Shown here: positions 26,567-36,655 of the stretch, piece by piece
Numbering within the stretch: position 1 is the stretch's first letter
How the letters are laid out: each line of letters begins with the position of its first letter
DNA from: Fimbriiglobus ruber
GTDB lineage: Bacteria > Planctomycetota > Planctomycetia > Gemmatales > Gemmataceae
NCBI RefSeq assembly: GCF_002197845.1
Contig: NZ_NIDE01000002.1
Span: 248,001 to 312,000 of the forward strand
Length of the DNA stretch: 64,000 bases
Direction: 5' to 3'
Notes under the pieces: model-generated
What the model was told of the DNA's origin: nothing
Database searches by the model: none
The model's input: only the letters and a program-made list of their open reading frames with translations
Made by a program: the position numbers and the translations under genes

Positions 26567-27202
26567 GAGCCTCACTCCGCATTCCGGGTTCGGCACCCCG
26601 GCAACCGCCGCTGGCGACCATCCGTTCGTCGCCGTGGACGGCGGCTTGGTCCCGAAGTGCTTACCCTAAAGATGCCACATAGCGCAAGCTGGGAAAGCAA
26701 ACCGGGCCGGGTAAGCGGCGAATATTCCCGCGCCCGCGTCGCGTCACGCGATCTGAACGGGTCTTTGCGCGGGCGCCGCGGGCGCCAGTTGGCGAACGCT
26801 GTTAAACTGTGCGGCCCGCGACTTTCCCGGTCGCGCCAGTCGCGCCGGTTGCCAGCCCGCGGCGCGCACGCGCAAGTGGCGCGGGTGGCGCATCCGCGCC
26901 TCGAAAGCGAGGGGGTCAAAACCCAGGTTGGGAGCCCGCGAAGGGGAAGAAATTTCGGGCGGAAAGCCGGAGACCGGGCTAACGGCTATTGGACGCGGGT
27001 CTGGTCGGGGATCGTTTTACACACCCACGGGCGGGAACCTGATCGGGCCACCGACTTCACGCACCGGTGTGCCCTGGTCGCTAACGATTCGGTAGCTCGC
27101 CCAGCAGTTGCTGGGCCGTTGGCTTCTAGCAAGCGGCGGAAGAATCTTGGAGAACTCCGAGCCCATCTGGGCTCTATTAAGGTGAACCTCTGAGGACTGT
27201 CC
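26567..27202. other. Long divergent intergenic region
   Basis: 636 bases between divergent genes (Cys-rich protein and sigma fusion). It holds no supported gene. It is GC-rich with a patch of GCGCC-type short repeats around 26765-26900. A perfect palindrome GCCCAGCA-GT-TGCTGGGC lies at 27099-27116, about 90 bases before the sigma-fusion start, and is a candidate operator. Promoters for both genes are expected here, but I could not assign them. Confidence 0.5.
27099..27116. promoter_or_regulatory. Palindrome upstream of the sigma-adaptor fusion
   Basis: Perfect 8 bp inverted repeat with a 2-base centre, 86 bases upstream of the GTG start at 27203. Size and position fit a dimeric repressor site or a leader hairpin. 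No regulator can be named. Confidence 0.35.
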
Positions 27203-29377
27203 GTGAGCCAAGGATCGCGCCGTCTTCCACACCCGCTGTTTCTTCAACAGACCGGACCCGCGGCCGATGCCGACTTGCTTGCGCGGTGGGTCGTCCACCG
27301 AGACGAAGCCGCGTTTGAATTGCTCATCCGTCGCCATGCTCCAATGGTTCTCGCGGTCTGTCGTCGGGTTCTGCCGGATTCCAATGACTCGGACGATGCC
27401 TTTCAGGCGACCTTCCTTGTCCTCGCCCGCAAGGCTTCCTCGGTCAGCCGGGGCGAGGTTCTACCCGGATGGCTCCATCGCGTTGCTAGCCGGGCCGCTC
27501 TCCGAATCAGGGCCGACCAGGGGAAGCGGGCGAATCGCGAGGAGCATGGCATCGGGCAACTTACCGTCCCCCCATCCGACCTGAGCGGGGGTGAACTGAA
27601 GCGGATACTGGACGAAGAGATCACAGGTCTCCCCGAACGGCAACGGGCCGCTTTTGTCCTGTGCTGCCTCGAAGGAAAAACGGGCGAGGAAGCAAGCCGC
27701 CTACTCGGTTGCCCCCCCGGAACCGTGTCGAGTCGACTGACCCGGGCGCGAGAACAACTCCGCGATCGACTGACACGCCGAGGGTTCGCGCCCGGCCTTG
27801 CGATCGCCACCCTAGCTGTGTTGACCGACAACGCCATTGTCGCAGCGCCCCGCGCTTTGATCGATTCCACTCTCGTCGCCGCTTTGGCCTTCGCGGCCGG
27901 GCGCCCCCTCGCCTCCGGGTACCCCACGACCCGGCTTATTGATATCGCCCAAGGAGTGATCCGAACCATGACCCCGATCAAAATCAAAATCGCCGCCCTG
28001 TTGGTCGTCGCCGGGATGCTCACCGTCGGTGGTGTCTTCGCCGCAACTCGACCGAGTGACGATCCAGCTCAACCACTCCCCAACGCAAAGGCAGAGAAAA
28101 CGAAGACCCGGGGGGACGAGAAAAATCCCGTTGTCCCGGTGGTGCAGATCGTTCGTGTCCAGGCAGGCGGTCTGGAACGAATCGCCAACCAAGTAGGCAC
28201 GGTCGAATCGACGCAGCAAGCGCAGTTGCACCCGGCTGTTACCGGAGTCTTGCAGAAGGTCGACGTGAACATCGGCGACCGCGTCAAGCGGGGGCAATTA
28301 CTCGCCGAAATTGACGCCCCGTCCGTGGCACTGGACGAGCGACACGCGACCATCGGCGTTGAGCAAGCACAAGGGCTCCTCAAGGAAGCCGAGGCCTGCG
28401 TCGTGACGGCGCGTGCGGAAAGTGAAGCCAGCAAAGGGGCGGTGACACAGCGGGATGCCGAGGCATCCGCCGCCAAGGCGACACTAACGCACCTGAAAAA
28501 GAAGTTCGAGCGGGTCAAGGAGCTGGCCAACCAGGCGAGTGTGGATCAGAGACTTCTAGGCGAAGTCGAGGCCCAGTTGCACGCGGCGGAGGCCCTGTCC
28601 GATGCCGCGGTCGCCACCGTTCAAAATGCGAAGGCGGACACGGAGGTGAAGAAAGGGAAGTTGCTCCAGGCCGAGGCGACCGTGGCGAACGCGAAGTCGA
28701 ACGTCGAGGCCGCTAAACTCGGAGTGGAGAAAGTCCGGCTGGTCATCGCCAAGACAAAGATTCACGCCCCGTTCGATGGCGTCGTGACGCGGCGAGGTTG
28801 TTCGCCCGGAGACTACGTTTATCCTGGAGAAGGGGGTGGCGAGGGGTCGCTGTTCACGGTGATGAGGACTGACGTGGTGCGGGTCGTCGTCGCGATCCCC
28901 GAACGGGACATTTCACTGGTTTTGCCGGGCGTCGCGGCCGAGGTGATGTTCGATTCCCTGGTCGGGATGCGCGTGAGCGGGAAGGTCGCCCGGGTCGGCT
29001 ATTCGGTGAACCCAGCCAATCGGACGATGCGCGCCGAGATCGATGTTCCGAATCCCAAAGGCGACATCCGACCGGGTATGTTCGGATCGGTAACCTTGAA
29101 ACTCGGGAAAGGGCCGGCCGACGCCGTGCGTGTTCCGGTGGGGGCGGTTCTCGGGCTCCCGCCGTCTTCGATCGATGAGAAGGCGAACGCGGTGGTCTAC
29201 GTCTACCGCGACGGCAAGGCGCGACGGACCCGAGTTCGGGTCAGTTATAACGACGGGAAAGAGGCTGAAATCCTCTCCGGGTTGACAGCCGAGGATCGCA
29301 TTGTGGCTACCCCAATGGGGCTGCCGTTCGGGGACGAGATCACCGTCGAAGTCGAGAAGCCCGCGGCGCCGAAGTAA
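27203..29377 (+). CDS. ECF sigma factor fused to an RND-type periplasmic adaptor
   Basis: A 724-residue fusion. GTG start at 27203 with GAGGA six bases upstream. Residues about 20-95 are sigma-70 region 2 (DEAAFELLIRRHAPMVLAVC, DSDDAFQATFLVLARKASSV, a planctomycete ECF signature). Residues about 140-195 are region 4 (LPERQRAAFVLCCLEGKTGE, then LLGCPPGTVSSRLTRAREQL). A single membrane helix follows (about 263-281; IAALLVVAGMLTVGGVFAA). The rest is an HlyD/RND adaptor: first lipoyl half LHPAVTGVLQKVDVNIGDRV, a long helical hairpin (about 385-515), second lipoyl half IHAPFDGVVTRRGCSPGDYV, then beta-barrel. No anti-sigma gene is adjacent. An ATG at 27968 with AAGGAG upstream could start the adaptor alone. 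Confidence 0.9.
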   Translation: MSQGSRRLPHPLFLQQTGPAADADLLARWVVHRDEAAFELLIRRHAPMVLAVCRRVLPDSNDSDDAFQATFLVLARKASSVSRGEVLPGWLHRVASRAALRIRADQGKRANREEHGIGQLTVPPSDLSGGELKRILDEEITGLPERQRAAFVLCCLEGKTGEEASRLLGCPPGTVSSRLTRAREQLRDRLTRRGFAPGLAIATLAVLTDNAIVAAPRALIDSTLVAALAFAAGRPLASGYPTTRLIDIAQGVIRTMTPIKIKIAALLVVAGMLTVGGVFAATRPSDDPAQPLPNAKAEKTKTRGDEKNPVVPVVQIVRVQAGGLERIANQVGTVESTQQAQLHPAVTGVLQKVDVNIGDRVKRGQLLAEIDAPSVALDERHATIGVEQAQGLLKEAEACVVTARAESEASKGAVTQRDAEASAAKATLTHLKKKFERVKELANQASVDQRLLGEVEAQLHAAEALSDAAVATVQNAKADTEVKKGKLLQAEATVANAKSNVEAAKLGVEKVRLVIAKTKIHAPFDGVVTRRGCSPGDYVYPGEGGGEGSLFTVMRTDVVRVVVAIPERDISLVLPGVAAEVMFDSLVGMRVSGKVARVGYSVNPANRTMRAEIDVPNPKGDIRPGMFGSVTLKLGKGPADAVRVPVGAVLGLPPSSIDEKANAVVYVYRDGKARRTRVRVSYNDGKEAEILSGLTAEDRIVATPMGLPFGDEITVEVEKPAAPK
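27951..27970 (+). promoter_or_regulatory. Possible internal ribosome site and start of the adaptor part
   Basis: AAGGAG at 27951-27956 lies 11 bases before the in-frame ATG at 27968 (residue 256 of the fusion). Translation from here would give a 469-residue adaptor beginning MTPIKIKIAALLVVAGMLTV, a good signal anchor. The spacing is on the long side. Confidence 0.4.
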
Positions 29378-29450
29378 TCACGGGCCTTCCCGGTCTCCGA
29401 TAGACCCAACGAAGGTCGTTCTTATCCAAATTGTTCAGGAATTCCCAATC

Positions 29451-29903
29451 ATGCGAGTCACGAAACTGTGGGTGGTAATGGTCGTCGCCATTGTGGTAGG
29501 CATGGGGTCTATGTACCGACTGGCGTCCGCCGATCTGCCAGACCAGAAAAAACCGCCTCTGCTGAAGGTCGGAGATGCTGAAGGGGCGTTGAAGAAGACC
29601 ATGTTGGAGGAGGCTCGGAAGGTGTTCGAGCTGCGCCTCACGCGGTATCAGAATGGAGGCGCGTTAGAGGTGGAGACACTTTACCAGTGGTCGAGTCGGT
29701 GGCTGGAGGCCGAACTCGATCTGGCCGCGGACGCGACGGGCAAGACGGCCACCCTAAAAGCTCACCTCGAGCGGATGAAGGAAGTGGAGAAGTCGGCGGT
29801 CGCTCGTATGAAGGCGGGGCAAGGACCGGAGTCGGATGCCGCGGCGGGCCGTTACTACCGCACTCAAGCCGAAGTGTGGCTCGTCCACGGTCATGTCCGT
29901 TAG
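29451..29903 (+). CDS. Small exported protein, unknown
   Basis: A 150-residue product with an N-terminal hydrophobic signal or anchor (VTKLWVVMVVAIVVGMGSMY, cleavage possible after LASA). AGGA lies 10 bases before the ATG. The mature part is helical and charged: EEARKVFELRLTRYQNGGAL, LYQWSSRWLEAELDLAADAT, LKAHLERMKEVEKSAVARMK, then SDAAAGRYYRTQAEVWL. It resembles short helical domains that accompany planctomycete sigma-factor and anti-sigma loci, but I cannot name the family. It follows the sigma-adaptor fusion by 73 bases and could form an operon with it. Confidence 0.7.
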   Translation: MRVTKLWVVMVVAIVVGMGSMYRLASADLPDQKKPPLLKVGDAEGALKKTMLEEARKVFELRLTRYQNGGALEVETLYQWSSRWLEAELDLAADATGKTATLKAHLERMKEVEKSAVARMKAGQGPESDAAAGRYYRTQAEVWLVHGHVR

Positions 29904-30067
29904 TGGCATGCTTCGTTCCGTAAGCCGGTCACACTTGCGAGGGCTGTCCCCAAGCGGCACCCTCTGGGAGAACACTGAAGACGCCTCTCGGATGTGAAAC
30001 CTGTGTGAAGTTTCTGGGTAGAATGGTCGGACTGTTTCCCCTGGACCTCTCGGCTCTGGACTTACTG

Positions 30068-31903
30068 ATGACAGGCTCCTTCGCGCCACAGATCGCACGT
30101 TGTTTGTCGCTAGTGCTTCTCGCAACGCTGTTCGGCGTCCCTTCGCTCTCGGCGGCAGACAAAGCGGACGTATTCACCACCGGGAGTCTCTGGCAGGTAC
30201 ATATCACCATGTCGGCCGAGGAGTACGCCGCCATCGAGCCGCGTGGCAATCGAGGCTTCCCGGGATTCGGGCCAGCCCCCAAGGCACCCGATAAACCGGC
30301 CGATCCGAACCGGGAAGTGCATCGCAACACGTTCGGAAGGGACCTACCGTGGGGCGTCGGATCTGTCACGATCGGAGACCAGACGTTCGAGAAGGTGGGC
30401 ATCCGGTACAAGGGTAACGGCACCATCATGGACGCGGCTCGCACCATCAAGAAGTCGTTCAAAATCGACCTCGACCGCGCCGGCGGCAGCGGCCGGTTCG
30501 GTGGTTCCAAGACGATCAACCTGCACTGCGGGGTGACCGACCCATCGAAATGCCGGGAAACTCTCGGGTACGAGATCTATCGCGCCGCGGGGGTGCCCGC
30601 GCCGCGGACGACCTTTGCCGAGGTGCGGCTCACCGTGCCCGGGAAGCGCGACAAGGAACTGCTGGGCGTGTACACGCTGGTTGAGGAGGTGGACAAGCCA
30701 TTTCTGAAGGACCGGTTCGGGAACGACAAGGGGCTGTTAATGAAGCCCGAGGGGTTGAGAGAGTTCGCCGATCTGGGTGACGACTGGGATCGGTACAAGA
30801 AGCAGTATGCGCCCAAGCGGGAGGCCACCAAAGAGGAAGCCAAGCGAATCATCACCTTCGCGCGGCTGGTGCAGAAGGGGGACGACGCGACGTTTCAGAA
30901 GGAGATCGGCTCGCACCTGGACGTGGACAACTATCTGCGGTTCCTGGCGGCCACCGCGTTCGTGGCCAACGGCGACAACTTCTTCTTCGGGCACAATTAC
31001 TACCTGTACCTGAACCCGAAGACGAACAAGCTGCACCTGATCCCGTGGGACCTGGACCGGGCGTTCGCCAACTTCCCGATTCTGGGCTCGAACAGCCAGC
31101 AGATGAACCTGAGCCTGACGCATCCCTATAGCGGTACCCACCGTCTGACCGACCGGTTGCTGGCCATCTCCGAGGTCAGTGAGCGGTATCAGAAGCTGCT
31201 CAAGGAGCTTTCCGGGACCGCGTTTTCCAGGGAACGGCTATTCGAGCAGTTGTCCGGGGCGGAAGCGGCGGTGAAGGAACCGCTCGAGCGTGACGTGAAG
31301 GCCGCGGCGGGACGCAAGGAACCCGGCGGTGCGGTTACCATGTTCGGGAAGCCTCCGGGGCTAAAAAGCTTTATCGAGAAACGGACCGCGTCGGCAGCGG
31401 CCCAGGTAGCAGGCGCCTCGAAGGGGCACGTTCCGGTCGGGTTCGGGATGGGGGGCCCTCCGAAGTTCGGAACGATACTCGCCCCGCCGATGATGGAAGC
31501 CATGGACAAGGATCGAGACGAGAATCTGTCACGCGAAGAATGGGTCGGAGCGGCACAGCGGTTGTGGGATACGTGCGAGAAAGACAAAGACGGCAGGGTG
31601 GACCTGAGGGCGCTCACCGCCGGAGTGAACAAGTCACTTCCCCCTCCGCCTGAAGGGACCCCGCCGGGGGGCTTCAACCTGGGAAACATGATGGCGGGTG
31701 CGATCATGGACCGGGCGGACGCGAACAAGGACAAGAAGCTCACAGCCGAGGAGCTGTTCTCCGCAACCAGGGCCGCGTTCGACGAGTTTGACAGGAAGAA
31801 GGCCGGGAAGTTGGACGAGGAAGCGTTTGCGGACATGCTCACTGCCGTGTTCCCGGCTCCGAGGTTCGGTCCTCCACCGGCTCCCCCGAAGGAGAAGAAA
31901 TAG
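30068..31903 (+). CDS. CotH-like kinase-fold protein with C-terminal EF-hands
   Basis: About 611 residues. I start at the ATG at 30068, which opens a good signal peptide (MTGSFAPQIARCLSLVLLATL); a GTG at 30005 in frame is an alternative. Residues about 30-380 match the CotH family (spore-coat CotH-type protein kinase fold): FEKVGIRYKGNG, KKSFKIDLD, LLGVYTLVEEVDKPFL, and NYYLYLNPKTNKLHLIPWDLDRAF with the metal-binding WDLD segment. The C-terminus has three calcium-loop-like EF-hands at about 478, 506 and 551 (DKDRDENLS, DKDGRVDL, DANKDKKLT) and a degenerate fourth near 574. It may phosphorylate a secreted protein; target unknown. Confidence 0.88.
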   Translation: MTGSFAPQIARCLSLVLLATLFGVPSLSAADKADVFTTGSLWQVHITMSAEEYAAIEPRGNRGFPGFGPAPKAPDKPADPNREVHRNTFGRDLPWGVGSVTIGDQTFEKVGIRYKGNGTIMDAARTIKKSFKIDLDRAGGSGRFGGSKTINLHCGVTDPSKCRETLGYEIYRAAGVPAPRTTFAEVRLTVPGKRDKELLGVYTLVEEVDKPFLKDRFGNDKGLLMKPEGLREFADLGDDWDRYKKQYAPKREATKEEAKRIITFARLVQKGDDATFQKEIGSHLDVDNYLRFLAATAFVANGDNFFFGHNYYLYLNPKTNKLHLIPWDLDRAFANFPILGSNSQQMNLSLTHPYSGTHRLTDRLLAISEVSERYQKLLKELSGTAFSRERLFEQLSGAEAAVKEPLERDVKAAAGRKEPGGAVTMFGKPPGLKSFIEKRTASAAAQVAGASKGHVPVGFGMGGPPKFGTILAPPMMEAMDKDRDENLSREEWVGAAQRLWDTCEKDKDGRVDLRALTAGVNKSLPPPPEGTPPGGFNLGNMMAGAIMDRADANKDKKLTAEELFSATRAAFDEFDRKKAGKLDEEAFADMLTAVFPAPRFGPPPAPPKEKK

Positions 31904-31984
31904 GGTCACACGGGACCAGAGCAAGTTAAGCCCTGAGGCATTCAACCCAAACGTGACGCCACAGGGCACCGCGGGTGACCGGTC

Positions 31985-34552
31985 TCACTTCCGGATCGTG
32001 TCGGCGAGTTGCAAGCCGTGGTGCGCGGCGTCCAGACGGTCCTGGAGGTCGGGAAGGGCGGGGGCCCACTTCTTCAGCCACTTGAGTTGCACGATCGCCT
32101 CGCCGTACCGCTCCTCTTGTTCCAGCCACCGGGTGTACCGGTCGCGGACGTCCGCCCGGTGGGGGGCGAGGGCCAGCGCCCGCTGCCACGCCTCGGCCGC
32201 GTCGTCGGTCTGCCCCTGCTCGTCCCGGACGGCGGCCAGCGTCACGAATTCGTCGGCGGTCAGGGTCCGCCGGGCGGCGAACAGGGCGGCCGCCTCGGCC
32301 ACGAACGGCGCGCGGTCGGCGGCCCGCGCCCCGCGGTCCGGAAACAACACGTCGGCCGCGGCCATGAGGACCACGGGATCGTCCGGGAGCAGTCGGGCGC
32401 GAACCTCGGCCGGGGTCAGTTCGCGGCCGGCCACGGCGAGGATCGGGCGGGCGTATTCGACCGAGACCGCGAGGGCGTGCTTCCAGGCGGCCCACGCGGC
32501 GGCCGCGTCGCCCCGGGCGCGGGCCGCCTGCCCGACCGCGAACCAGACCGCCGCGTCGGCCGGGGCGACCCGCTCCGCCCGGGCGAAGTGGGTCACCGCG
32601 GGTTCACCGACGACGACCGACCCCGTGAGTTCCCCGAGCCGAACGTGGGGGCGGGGGGCGAGCGGGTTCGCGGCCCGCGCCGCACGATAGTACGCCAACG
32701 CAGCCGGAACTCGGCCCGCCCGGGCGGAGGCGTCCCCGGCGGCGGCGAGCGCGGCCGGATCGTCCGGGCGGGCCGCCGCGGCGGCGACGGCGGCCACGAG
32801 GGCGGTTTCCTCGTCCCCGGCCCGGGTGGCTTCAGCCCGTAACCGCTCGGCCCGGTCTCGCGACCGCGCGTCCACGGCAACGAGACCGGAGGCAATCAGC
32901 ACGAACGCCCCGACTCCGGTCGCCAGCCACCCCCGCGCGACCCACCCGGGAGGTGCGACAGGCGGGAGTGGTTCTGCCCCGAGCGGAACGGTGATGACAA
33001 TGGAAACGGCGGTGTCTTCCGCCCGAATTTTCCGGACCCGAATTCGAGCCGGCACGAACTCCGCGTTCGTCGCCCCGGCCACGGCGAACCCGGCCGCGGC
33101 CGCCACGAAAAGGGCGACGGCGGGGACGTGAACGACGGCTCCCGCGGCCGCGTGGAGCGTTACCGCCGCCAGCCCGAACCAGGCGCCGATCAGCCACGGC
33201 CCGACCGACCGGCTGCGGCGCCGCAGGTACCCGCGACCGACCACCCACAACACGCCCGCCGGGAGGGCGACGGTCAACCCGAGTCGGACGACGCCCCCCT
33301 CGATCAGGGCTTCGAGCCACTCGTTGCCTGCGTGAGCGAGCGGCGGTCCGCCGCGGGCGGTCGACCGAACGGTCGCCTCGGCGGCCGCGAACGTCCCGTT
33401 GCCCGTCCCCGTCGACCAGAATTGCGGAATCAACCCGGCAGCGCCCCGCCACGCCCCGACCGCCTCGCCGCGCGAGACGACGTCGACCGAAGAGGCGATC
33501 GGGAACTTTCGCTCCGCGACAACCGTACCGAGCCACACGACGGTCGTCGCGCCGAGGGCGACGGCCGCCGCGAGAACGGCGCGGCCGCGGGATTCCGCGT
33601 GAACGCGGGTGAGAACCCATGCGACCCCGGCCGCCGCGACGACCGCGACCAGACCGCCCGAGATCCCGACCACCAGACTCACGACCATCACCGCGACCGC
33701 GGCCCTGGCGGCCCCCGCCCGAACCACTCCGGCCGCGGTCCACCCGTGCCGGACAGCCGGCCCCGGCTCGGCGTCGTCGCCCCGCCGGTGCGAGAGCGTG
33801 GCCCCGACCGTGAGCCCCAGACAGAGGGCGATGGTGTCGGGGAAAGCGGCCCGGTCCGGGAACGGCCCGAACCCGCCCCCGCCCAACCAATCGCCGACGC
33901 GCCCCCACTCCGCGAAATCGGCGGGCGCGAGGTACGCCCGCGCCACGGCGTAGACCGCCAGCAGCGTCCCGTTCACCGCGGCCACCCGGGCGAACCGGGG
34001 AAAGCTGGCCCGCGTCGCCAGCCAGTTGCGCGCGGCCGCGTAAACGAGCAACAGCCCGAGGACGCGGGCCAGGAACGTGCGCGTCGCCGCGGCGTCCGTC
34101 GTGAGCGTTAGCACCGTCGGCCGGGGTTCGGCGGCGGTCTCACCCGGCAAGACTTCGGCCCGGTCCGGCAACAAGGTGCGGTGCAGTTCGAGCCGCGCCG
34201 GGCAAGCCACGCCGACCACCGCTTCCGGCAGCGGGACGAGTTGAACGGCGGACCACGCGACCAGTCCGGCGAGACAGACTGCCACCACGTCCGCGCGGAA
34301 CGCGAACCGCCCGGCGACTACAGCGTGCGCGGCCCACAACCCGGCCAGGAGTACCCCGCCGAGCGCCAGGCCGAACTCGGCCGCGGGCGTCGTCCCGGCC
34401 GCAACCCACGGGGCGAGCGCGACCAGGGCGTACAACACCGCCTCCCCGGCTTTCCGGAGGGCGCGGGCGAGCGGCGAGGGAATGGGCTCGCTTGTGGGAT
34501 CGGGCACCGGCGACGTCGCGGCGGTCGGATCTGGCGGGAAACTGCCGGGCAT
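31985..34552 (-). CDS. O-antigen-ligase-like polytopic membrane protein with TPR tail
   Basis: An 855-residue product. Residues about 35-510 contain roughly a dozen membrane helices. A large loop carries FWSTGTGNGTFAAAEATVRS and then PLAHAGNEWLEALIEGGVVRLGL, the pattern of O-antigen ligase/Wzy-type proteins, where the His-Asn-Glu region lies near the catalytic site. One membrane helix near 565 precedes Ala-rich TPR-like helical repeats (about 590-850; RPDDPAALAAAGDASARAGR, RPHVRLGELTGSVVVGEPAV). A role in polymerising or ligating surface glycans is inferred from the family. The small trypsin-like gene upstream is 73 bases away on the same strand. Confidence 0.8.
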   Translation of the reverse strand: MPGSFPPDPTAATSPVPDPTSEPIPSPLARALRKAGEAVLYALVALAPWVAAGTTPAAEFGLALGGVLLAGLWAAHAVVAGRFAFRADVVAVCLAGLVAWSAVQLVPLPEAVVGVACPARLELHRTLLPDRAEVLPGETAAEPRPTVLTLTTDAAATRTFLARVLGLLLVYAAARNWLATRASFPRFARVAAVNGTLLAVYAVARAYLAPADFAEWGRVGDWLGGGGFGPFPDRAAFPDTIALCLGLTVGATLSHRRGDDAEPGPAVRHGWTAAGVVRAGAARAAVAVMVVSLVVGISGGLVAVVAAAGVAWVLTRVHAESRGRAVLAAAVALGATTVVWLGTVVAERKFPIASSVDVVSRGEAVGAWRGAAGLIPQFWSTGTGNGTFAAAEATVRSTARGGPPLAHAGNEWLEALIEGGVVRLGLTVALPAGVLWVVGRGYLRRRSRSVGPWLIGAWFGLAAVTLHAAAGAVVHVPAVALFVAAAAGFAVAGATNAEFVPARIRVRKIRAEDTAVSIVITVPLGAEPLPPVAPPGWVARGWLATGVGAFVLIASGLVAVDARSRDRAERLRAEATRAGDEETALVAAVAAAAARPDDPAALAAAGDASARAGRVPAALAYYRAARAANPLAPRPHVRLGELTGSVVVGEPAVTHFARAERVAPADAAVWFAVGQAARARGDAAAAWAAWKHALAVSVEYARPILAVAGRELTPAEVRARLLPDDPVVLMAAADVLFPDRGARAADRAPFVAEAAALFAARRTLTADEFVTLAAVRDEQGQTDDAAEAWQRALALAPHRADVRDRYTRWLEQEERYGEAIVQLKWLKKWAPALPDLQDRLDAAHHGLQLADTIRK

Positions 34553-34625
34553 GGATTCGCGAACCCGGTGGGAGAGAATACGGACCGAGACCGGCGGCCC
34601 GCGCCGCCCGGTTTGTTTTATGCGG

Positions 34626-35348
34626 TTACTTCGCTTCGACCGGCGGATCGGTCAGCCACCCGTACCCAGCCCGCTTGAGTCCGGCCACGAGTTCGTCCGC
34701 GTGGACGAACGCGGCCCGGCCCCCGCCGGTGCCGACGCACATCCCGACGACCCGGCCGGTGCCGTCGAGGAGCGGCCCCCCGATCGCGCCCGCCGGCGGG
34801 TCGGCCGTGTCCCAGAGGAACGCCGGGCCGACGTCCGCGCGGCGGAACAACTTCTTCCCCTCGACTTTGACCCCGCGGCAAACGGGCGCCCCGCCGGCCG
34901 GGCACCCGACCGAGACGGCCGGGAACGAGAACTTCTTCGGCCGCTGCCCGGGGCCAGCCACCCGCGCGACCGGGACCGGGTCCGGCCCGACGACCGCCCG
35001 GACGAGGGCGACGCCGGCCGCGTCGAACGGGGCGCCGACGTCCCGGTCGTCGAGGACCACCGCCCGCACCGGCTTGGGGTACGACTCGCGGGTGAAGAAT
35101 TCGACCGCCCGCGCCCCGCGCGGCGGCACGGCCGACTCGGCCGTGAGGATGTACGCGAGCCCGTCCTTGTACCCGACGCAAACGCCGGCCGCGACCGACT
35201 CCGCGGCGGCCCCTCCTTCGCCGGGGATCACGACCCGCACGCACGCGGCGACCGCGGCCCACTGGGCGTCCGGCGCGAGCGCGAGGCCGGGTGAGGTCGG
35301 GTCAGCCGGCGGAGCGGCGAGCAACAGGGTGAGCAAGATCGGGTACAT
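34626..35348 (-). CDS. Trypsin-like fold protein lacking catalytic residues
   Basis: A 240-residue exported protein with a short signal peptide (MYPILLTLLLAAPPA). The fold is trypsin-like: AGVCVGYKDGLAYILTAESAV corresponds to the strand before the catalytic His, DAAGVALVRA to the Asp strand, and GAIGGPLLDGTGRVVGM to the Ser-Gly-Gly-Pro loop. The normal T-A-x-H is T-A-E-S (68-72) and G-x-S-G-G-P is G-A-I-G-G-P (187-192), so both His and Ser appear lost, while an Asp remains. It is therefore probably a binding-only pseudoprotease. It may be co-transcribed with the O-antigen-ligase-like gene 73 bases downstream. Confidence 0.75.
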   Translation of the reverse strand: MYPILLTLLLAAPPADPTSPGLALAPDAQWAAVAACVRVVIPGEGGAAAESVAAGVCVGYKDGLAYILTAESAVPPRGARAVEFFTRESYPKPVRAVVLDDRDVGAPFDAAGVALVRAVVGPDPVPVARVAGPGQRPKKFSFPAVSVGCPAGGAPVCRGVKVEGKKLFRRADVGPAFLWDTADPPAGAIGGPLLDGTGRVVGMCVGTGGGRAAFVHADELVAGLKRAGYGWLTDPPVEAK

Positions 35349-35426
35349 GGTGGAGATTAGACCACCGACCCGAGACGTTCGCCAAGGCGAATTTGGGGCG
35401 GGCGGGAAGTGAGCAGCCGGAAATGA

Positions 35427-35456
35427 CCGCGCCCCGGACCGAGGTCCGGGGCGCGG
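35427..35456 (-). terminator. GC-rich hairpin after DUF1559 copy A
   Basis: A 14 bp inverted repeat (CCGCGCCCCGGACC and complement) with a very short loop, about 28 bases past the stop. No T-tract. The same element follows copy B at 37260-37290. Confidence 0.6.
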
Positions 35457-35483
35457 GGGAGAGAGAGACGGGCGGGTGATTGA

Positions 35484-36416
<933 letters not shown>

Positions 36417-36655
36417 GGGAGAGACCCTTCTGGAGAAAAATGAGCGCTGGGGATTCCTACCTCGCGTCTCAAAGGGAACGAAACATTAACGTGACGTTAA
36501 AAGCACAGATGGCAGATGGGAAGGCAATGCACCCGACCGAACATCTTGTGCAATCCAGTATATGCCACCGCAATGAAGACCCGGTGAGCCTTGCTCTCAT
36601 GATTTATCGCATTTCCGGTCGCGCGAGCGGGCGCGAAATACGATCACAATACCAA
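36417..36655 (-). repeat. Conserved leader of DUF1559 copy A
   Basis: About 240 bases directly upstream of copy A that closely match 38220-38457 upstream of copy B, including TTCCTACCTCGCGTCTCAAA, GAACGAAACATTAACGTG and ATGATTTATCGCATTTCCGG. It holds no plausible gene. It is likely a promoter and 5' leader copied along with the gene. Confidence 0.75.
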
